DNA of 64,000 nucleotides from Rhizobiaceae bacterium. Lineage in GTDB: Bacteria; Pseudomonadota; Alphaproteobacteria; Rhizobiales; Rhizobiaceae. A model generated the notes under the pieces. That model was given only the letters and a program-made list of their open reading frames with translations. It had not been told where the DNA came from and searched no databases. The position numbers and the translations under genes were made by a program. Position 1 is the stretch's first letter; every line of letters begins with the position of its first letter. Where the stretch lies: positions 1 through 64,000 of the forward strand of contig JARGOF010000014.1 of the NCBI GenBank assembly GCA_029212415.1, written 5' to 3'. This document shows, one piece after another, positions 62,906 to 64,000 of this stretch.

Positions 62906-63985
62906 TTATTTCGCCTGGCAGGCTTCGAAAGTGCGTTTGAGTTTTTCCGGATCCAGGTCCCTGCCAATGAAGACGATCCGGCTTTCGCGTTTTTCGTCCG
63001 GTTTCCAGGGGCGCTGGTGGTCACCTTCGACAATCATGTGAATCCCCTGCACCACATAGCGCTCTTCATCATCATCAAAGGCAATAATGCCTTTCAGGCG
63101 CAGAATATTCGGCCCTTCCATCTGGGTGGTTTTCTGGATCCAGGGAAAGAACCGGTCTGGAACAAGTGGTCCTGCCCTCAGCGAAATGGACTGCACGCTG
63201 GTGTCGTGAATATCGGCAACGGGATGATGATGCCCGTGCTCGTCCTTATGGTCGTGGCTGTGATGATCGTGCCCATGGTCATGCCCATGGTCATGATCGC
63301 AATCGGGCGTGCACGCATGATCGGGGTGGTCATGGTCGAGAAAATGCGGGTCATTGTCCAGCGCGCGCTGCAGATCGAAGGCGCCACGGTCGAGGACCTT
63401 GTCCAGCTCGATCCGGGCGCGTTCGGTGCGATGAATGCGCGCCGATGGATTGATGGACCTTATGGTTGCCTCGATCTTCAGCAGCGATTCCTCATCCACC
63501 AGATCGGTCTTGTTGAGCAGGATGACATCGGCAAAGGCAATCTGGTCTTCCGCCTCGCGGCTGTCTGCCAGCCGCAAGGGCAGATGTTTGGCATCAACCA
63601 CGGCCACAACCGCATCAAGCCGGGTTTTCTGGCGCACATCATCATCCATGAAAAATGTCTGTGCGACAGGTGCCGGATCGGCCAGTCCTGTCGTCTCTAT
63701 GACAATCGCGTCAAACCGGCCGGGTCGTCGCATCAGACCTTCCACGACACGGACAAGATCGCCGCGCACGGTGCAACACACGCAGCCATTGTTCATTTCG
63801 TAGATTTCTTCATCCGATTCCACAATGAGATCATTGTCTATGCCGATTTCACCAAATTCATTGACGATGACGGCATAACGCTTGCCATGGCTTTCAGAGA
63901 GGATCCGATTGAGCAGGGTCGTCTTGCCGGCACCGAGGTATCCGGTGAGGACCGTTACGGGAATGGGATTGGTGGCTTCGTTCAT
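62906..63985 (-). CDS. CobW/COG0523-family metal-chaperone GTPase
   Basis: 359 residues. P-loop GYLGAGKTT (15-23), metal motif CVCC (Cys68, Cys70, Cys71), [11 protein letters not shown], base motif NKTDLVD, and a histidine-rich insertion at about residues 215-257 ([20 protein letters not shown]). The C-terminal CobW domain ends at FEACQAK. COG0523 proteins transfer zinc, cobalt or other metals; many are induced by zinc starvation through Zur. The start is 15 bases from the window end, with AGGAG upstream; its promoter lies outside. Confidence 0.94.
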   Translation of the reverse strand: MNEATNPIPVTVLTGYLGAGKTTLLNRILSESHGKRYAVIVNEFGEIGIDNDLIVESDEEIYEMNNGCVCCTVRGDLVRVVEGLMRRPGRFDAIVIETTGLADPAPVAQTFFMDDDVRQKTRLDAVVAVVDAKHLPLRLADSREAEDQIAFADVILLNKTDLVDEESLLKIEATIRSINPSARIHRTERARIELDKVLDRGAFDLQRALDNDPHFLDHDHPDHACTPDCDHDHGHDHGHDHHSHDHKDEHGHHHPVADIHDTSVQSISLRAGPLVPDRFFPWIQKTTQMEGPNILRLKGIIAFDDDEERYVVQGIHMIVEGDHQRPWKPDEKRESRIVFIGRDLDPEKLKRTFEACQAK

Positions 63986-64000
63986 GGCGGGCTCCTGGAG

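Noticed and set aside
1-64000. tRNA, rRNA, insertion sequence, integrase or toxin-antitoxin genes
   Set aside because: None was recognised by eye on either strand; no transposase-like protein or terminal inverted repeats were seen.

Overview
The window reads as a chromosomal segment of an alphaproteobacterium, most likely a Hyphomicrobiales (rhizobial-type) heterotroph. The indicators are a RirA regulator with cysteines 91/99/105 and iron boxes of the rhizobial type, an ornithine decarboxylase behind a speF-type leader, a combined urt-ure cluster, DctBD with TRAP genes, a cox (aerobic CO dehydrogenase) cluster, and moderately high GC (my estimate by eye). Genes are densely packed, with many 1-8 base stop/start overlaps. 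I found no rRNA, tRNA, insertion sequence, prophage or CRISPR array. Nothing here is obviously a defence island; the region is metabolic and transport DNA.

Layout. 1-9 kb: LysR regulator, a DadA-like FAD amino acid oxidoreductase, a tripartite tricarboxylate transporter (tctC, tctB, tctA), and a convergent hydantoinase/oxoprolinase-like pair whose A subunit has unusual nucleotide-site motifs. 9-13.5 kb: DUF202 protein, a secreted alpha/beta hydrolase, an ICMT-like methyltransferase overlapping a membrane hydrolase, and a CurA-type oxidoreductase. 13.6-24.3 kb (minus strand): urtABCDE-ureDABCEFG, complete urea uptake plus nickel urease, read from one promoter region with a good sigma-54 match. 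24.8-34.3 kb: aromatic aminotransferase, then a form I CO dehydrogenase cluster in the order MHYT-LytTR regulator, coxM, coxS, coxL, coxD, coxE, coxF. 34.8-38.9 kb: two tandem paralogous TetR regulators, acyl-CoA dehydrogenase, SCP2 protein, MerR regulator and rirA. 39-42.8 kb: periplasmic Fe(III)-binding protein divergent from rirA, trhO, KDPG aldolase, DUF533 protein. 42.9-45.5 kb: modABC molybdate transporter. 45.6-52.5 kb: dctB-dctD and the TRAP operon dctPQM with a readable sigma-54 promoter and DctD-type operators. 52.5-64 kb: aminotransferase, small membrane protein, NicO-family metal transporter with DUF1007 partner, amidase with coupled LysR, speF with leader RNA, hydrolase, AraC regulator, WD40 protein and CobW-family GTPase.

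How the parts fit. Metal supply matches enzyme demand: molybdate uptake for the Mo-Cu CO dehydrogenase, nickel or cobalt export/uptake (NicO plus DUF1007) and a histidine-tailed UreE for urease, a CobW GTPase for zinc or another metal, and RirA plus an Fe(III)-binding protein for iron. Carbon and nitrogen scavenging is served by TTT, TRAP and urea transporters. The most noteworthy non-coding signals are a 36-codon candidate leader peptide inside the speF leader, a repeat/palindrome array in front of coxM, an ICE-like box plus IRO-like box between rirA and the iron-binding protein gene, a symmetric element in the dctP leader, and a 16-base direct repeat upstream of urtA.
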